Source: JBLIRR01 sp049472395 (lineage in GTDB: Bacteria > SZUA-182 > DTGQ01 > JBLIRR01). From it: a stretch of 5,770 bases of DNA. This document shows positions 4,742 through 5,770 of the stretch, piece after piece; the first letter of the stretch is position 1; every line of letters begins with the position of its first letter. The DNA lies in the NCBI GenBank assembly GCA_049472395.1, contig JBLIRR010000100.1, forward strand, positions 1-5,770, given 5' to 3'. The notes beneath the pieces are model-generated. The model worked only from the letters and a program-made list of their open reading frames with translations. It was not told the origin of the DNA and did not search any database. Both the position numbers and the translations under genes were made by a program.

Positions 4742-5629
4742 ATGAAGACACTCATCACCGCTTTCGCACTGGTGTTCGTTATGTCACTCGCACATGGCGC
4801 TGAATACATTATCAAAGATGCTTGGTACGAAGAAGACCTCTCACCAGATGAGCGGACAGCACTTGTTGAAAGATCGAAGAAGGAACCATTTGCCGAGATT
4901 GCTCCCATCATCCTGAAGGCACTCGTTGACTACCAACCATTCTACGGCATCAATCCATGGGGAGACACCCCTTGGAACAATGATCAACTGACCCGGCGAG
5001 ACAGAATCTACCTGATGGCAAGTGCGGTTTGGCAACACCATATGTCGCCCAAGGATGAACTGGCGAAAGCCAAGATTCTACTCTCCCTTCTTCAGAAGGC
5101 ATCAGGGCAGACAGAAAAGAGCATCCTAATTAGTGCCATAATGAATAAACAGTGGTGTCCTGAGGCTGAAGCTATCCTGCTCAGTCTAGCCAAGAACAAG
5201 GAAGAGAACCTTGGCATACGCAGAGCATCGGCATCAGCCTTGCTGAGCCGATCTGACATCAATACTTACATACCGCTTGCAGTTGAGATAATTCTTGCAC
5301 ATAAGAAGGGATTGGACCGTTGCCAAGCCTTCAATCTCACAACAAATCAAGGCAATCGTTTGTTTACTCTGACCGAGCAGAACAAACAAATGCTACTTTC
5401 AGCGGGATTCCAGACCATCATGGAACTCCCTGACAAAGATTTGCAGGCGGGATATTTTGCGGCAAGACATCTGGGATTCATTCTCAAGATTCATGGGGAG
5501 TTTGCACCGGACCAGAAGGACCGAAGGTACCAAGGTAAGCACGGTCTAGCAGATGAATTCTTTATCGATACTGTTAAAAATGCGATCAAGTGGTATTCGA
5601 AAAAAAAGAAAGAAATAGAGAGCAACTAA
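4742..5629 (+). CDS. Secreted protein of unknown function (295 aa)
   Basis: It begins at ATG 4742, the first start after the attC; the Shine-Dalgarno is weak (GAGATAAG). The N-terminus MKTLITAFALVFVMSLAHGA is a typical Sec signal peptide with cleavage near residues 19-20, so the mature protein should be periplasmic, exported or outer-surface. The mature part has no further membrane segment. It is rich in Leu, Ala and Lys in helical runs (AKAKILLSLLQKAS, AEAILLSLAKNKEENLGIRR, ASASALLSR), spaced like the paired helices of HEAT or other alpha-solenoid repeats. The C-terminus is a Lys-rich stretch (WYSKKKKEIE). I know no catalytic motif or family. The TAA lies within an R''-like box AACTAAC (5624-5630), so the gene again fills its cassette. 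It is more GC-rich than the cassettes at 1049-3239. The gene call is sure; the repeat-fold suggestion is only an inference. Confidence 0.85.
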   Translation: MKTLITAFALVFVMSLAHGAEYIIKDAWYEEDLSPDERTALVERSKKEPFAEIAPIILKALVDYQPFYGINPWGDTPWNNDQLTRRDRIYLMASAVWQHHMSPKDELAKAKILLSLLQKASGQTEKSILISAIMNKQWCPEAEAILLSLAKNKEENLGIRRASASALLSRSDINTYIPLAVEIILAHKKGLDRCQAFNLTTNQGNRLFTLTEQNKQMLLSAGFQTIMELPDKDLQAGYFAARHLGFILKIHGEFAPDQKDRRYQGKHGLADEFFIDTVKNAIKWYSKKKKEIESN

Positions 5630-5630
5630 C
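5624..5630 (+). other. R''-like box at the end of the secreted-protein gene
   Basis: AACTAAC contains the stop codon of the preceding gene and matches RYYYAAC at all but one position, like other R'' boxes in this window. No convincing R' follows before 5719; the nearest is GTTGGCA at 5713. The attC may be rearranged. Confidence 0.35.
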
Positions 5631-5637
5631 AAATAAA

Positions 5638-5679
5638 GGATTAGCTCTGAGTCGAGGAACGAGTGCTCAGAGCTAATCC
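5638..5679 (+). repeat. Perfect 14-bp inverted repeat
   Basis: GGATTAGCTCTGAG (5638-5651) and CTCAGAGCTAATCC (5666-5679) are exact reverse complements around a 14-base loop. No T-run follows, so it is not a standard rho-independent terminator. Unlike the attC stems here it has no unpaired base, so it is not a normal attC stem either. It may be a modified attC, a REP-like element, or an RNA hairpin that protects the 3' end of the upstream mRNA. Confidence 0.8.
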
Positions 5680-5718
5680 ATGGTTCAAGAAGTCGCGGAG
5701 CCCGAAAAAAAGGTTGGC

Positions 5719-5770
5719 ATGAATTATGTAATAGGGGGATTGCTTCCTACTGCTCTTAGACAGGTAAATT
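5719..5770 (+). CDS. Start of a further ORF (3' partial)
   Basis: ATG 5719 is preceded at good distance by AAAAAAAGG, a reasonable Shine-Dalgarno. The frame is open to the window end and reads MNYVIGGLLPTALRQVN. This is too short to identify. It is probably the next cassette gene. Confidence 0.4.
   Translation, partial: MNYVIGGLLPTALRQVN

Noticed and set aside
1..5770. CRISPR array, tRNA or rRNA
   Set aside because: No regularly spaced identical repeats and no cloverleaf or rRNA-like segment were seen.

Overview
This window looks like a stretch of an integron gene-cassette array. It holds short, mostly unidentified genes, nearly all on the + strand and mostly without shared operon signals. 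They are separated by imperfect inverted repeats that have the architecture of attC recombination sites: an R'' box ending in TAAC at or just after a stop codon, a paired L''/L' stem with unpaired bases on one side, and an R' box starting GTT just upstream of the next gene. No integron integrase (intI), attI site or cassette promoter is in the window, so the integron call rests on the attC-like sites. Base composition jumps between cassettes (very AT-rich from about 950 to 3350, more GC-rich in the TIR gene and the last gene), as expected for genes of mixed origin. The host cannot be named. A glycine-rich bacterial RRM protein plus a chromosomal cassette array would suit a spirochaete such as Treponema, but other aquatic or gut bacteria are possible; this is an inference only.

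Layout. 1-276: 3' part of an RRM RNA-binding protein gene. 347-419: the clearest attC site. 435-716: a TIR-domain protein that keeps the N-terminal half of the fold and the putative catalytic Glu, then stops; coding-like but frame-broken sequence continues to about 943, so the gene looks decayed. 1049-1870: an unrecognised N-terminally anchored or secreted protein. 1874-1946: attC. 1949-2101: a 50-residue single-pass membrane protein. 2096-2165: degenerate attC. 2185-2688 and 2721-3239: a tandem pair of two-helix membrane proteins with a bacterial PH (bPH2/YdbS-like) domain, almost identical in the PH half and divergent in the membrane half. 3240-3349: attC. 3376-3875: a hydrophobic three-helix protein with an uncertain start and a possible small overlapping upstream ORF.

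3944-4256: a 5' fragment of a group II intron (domain I RNA hairpins, no reverse transcriptase and no domain V), apparently lying between the two halves of an attC site (R'' at 3925, R' at 4370). 4376-4695: small, doubtful ORFs, one with an in-frame stop. 4592-4730: a long attC with a strong interrupted stem. 4742-5629: a secreted helical protein of unknown function. 5624-5718: an R''-like box and a perfect 14-bp inverted repeat. 5719-end: the start of a further ORF.

The genes do not form one pathway. The shared theme is small membrane, exported or TIR-type proteins, the kind of cargo often suspected of host-defence or envelope roles in cassette arrays. Function is demonstrated by sequence only for the RRM, TIR and bPH2 families.
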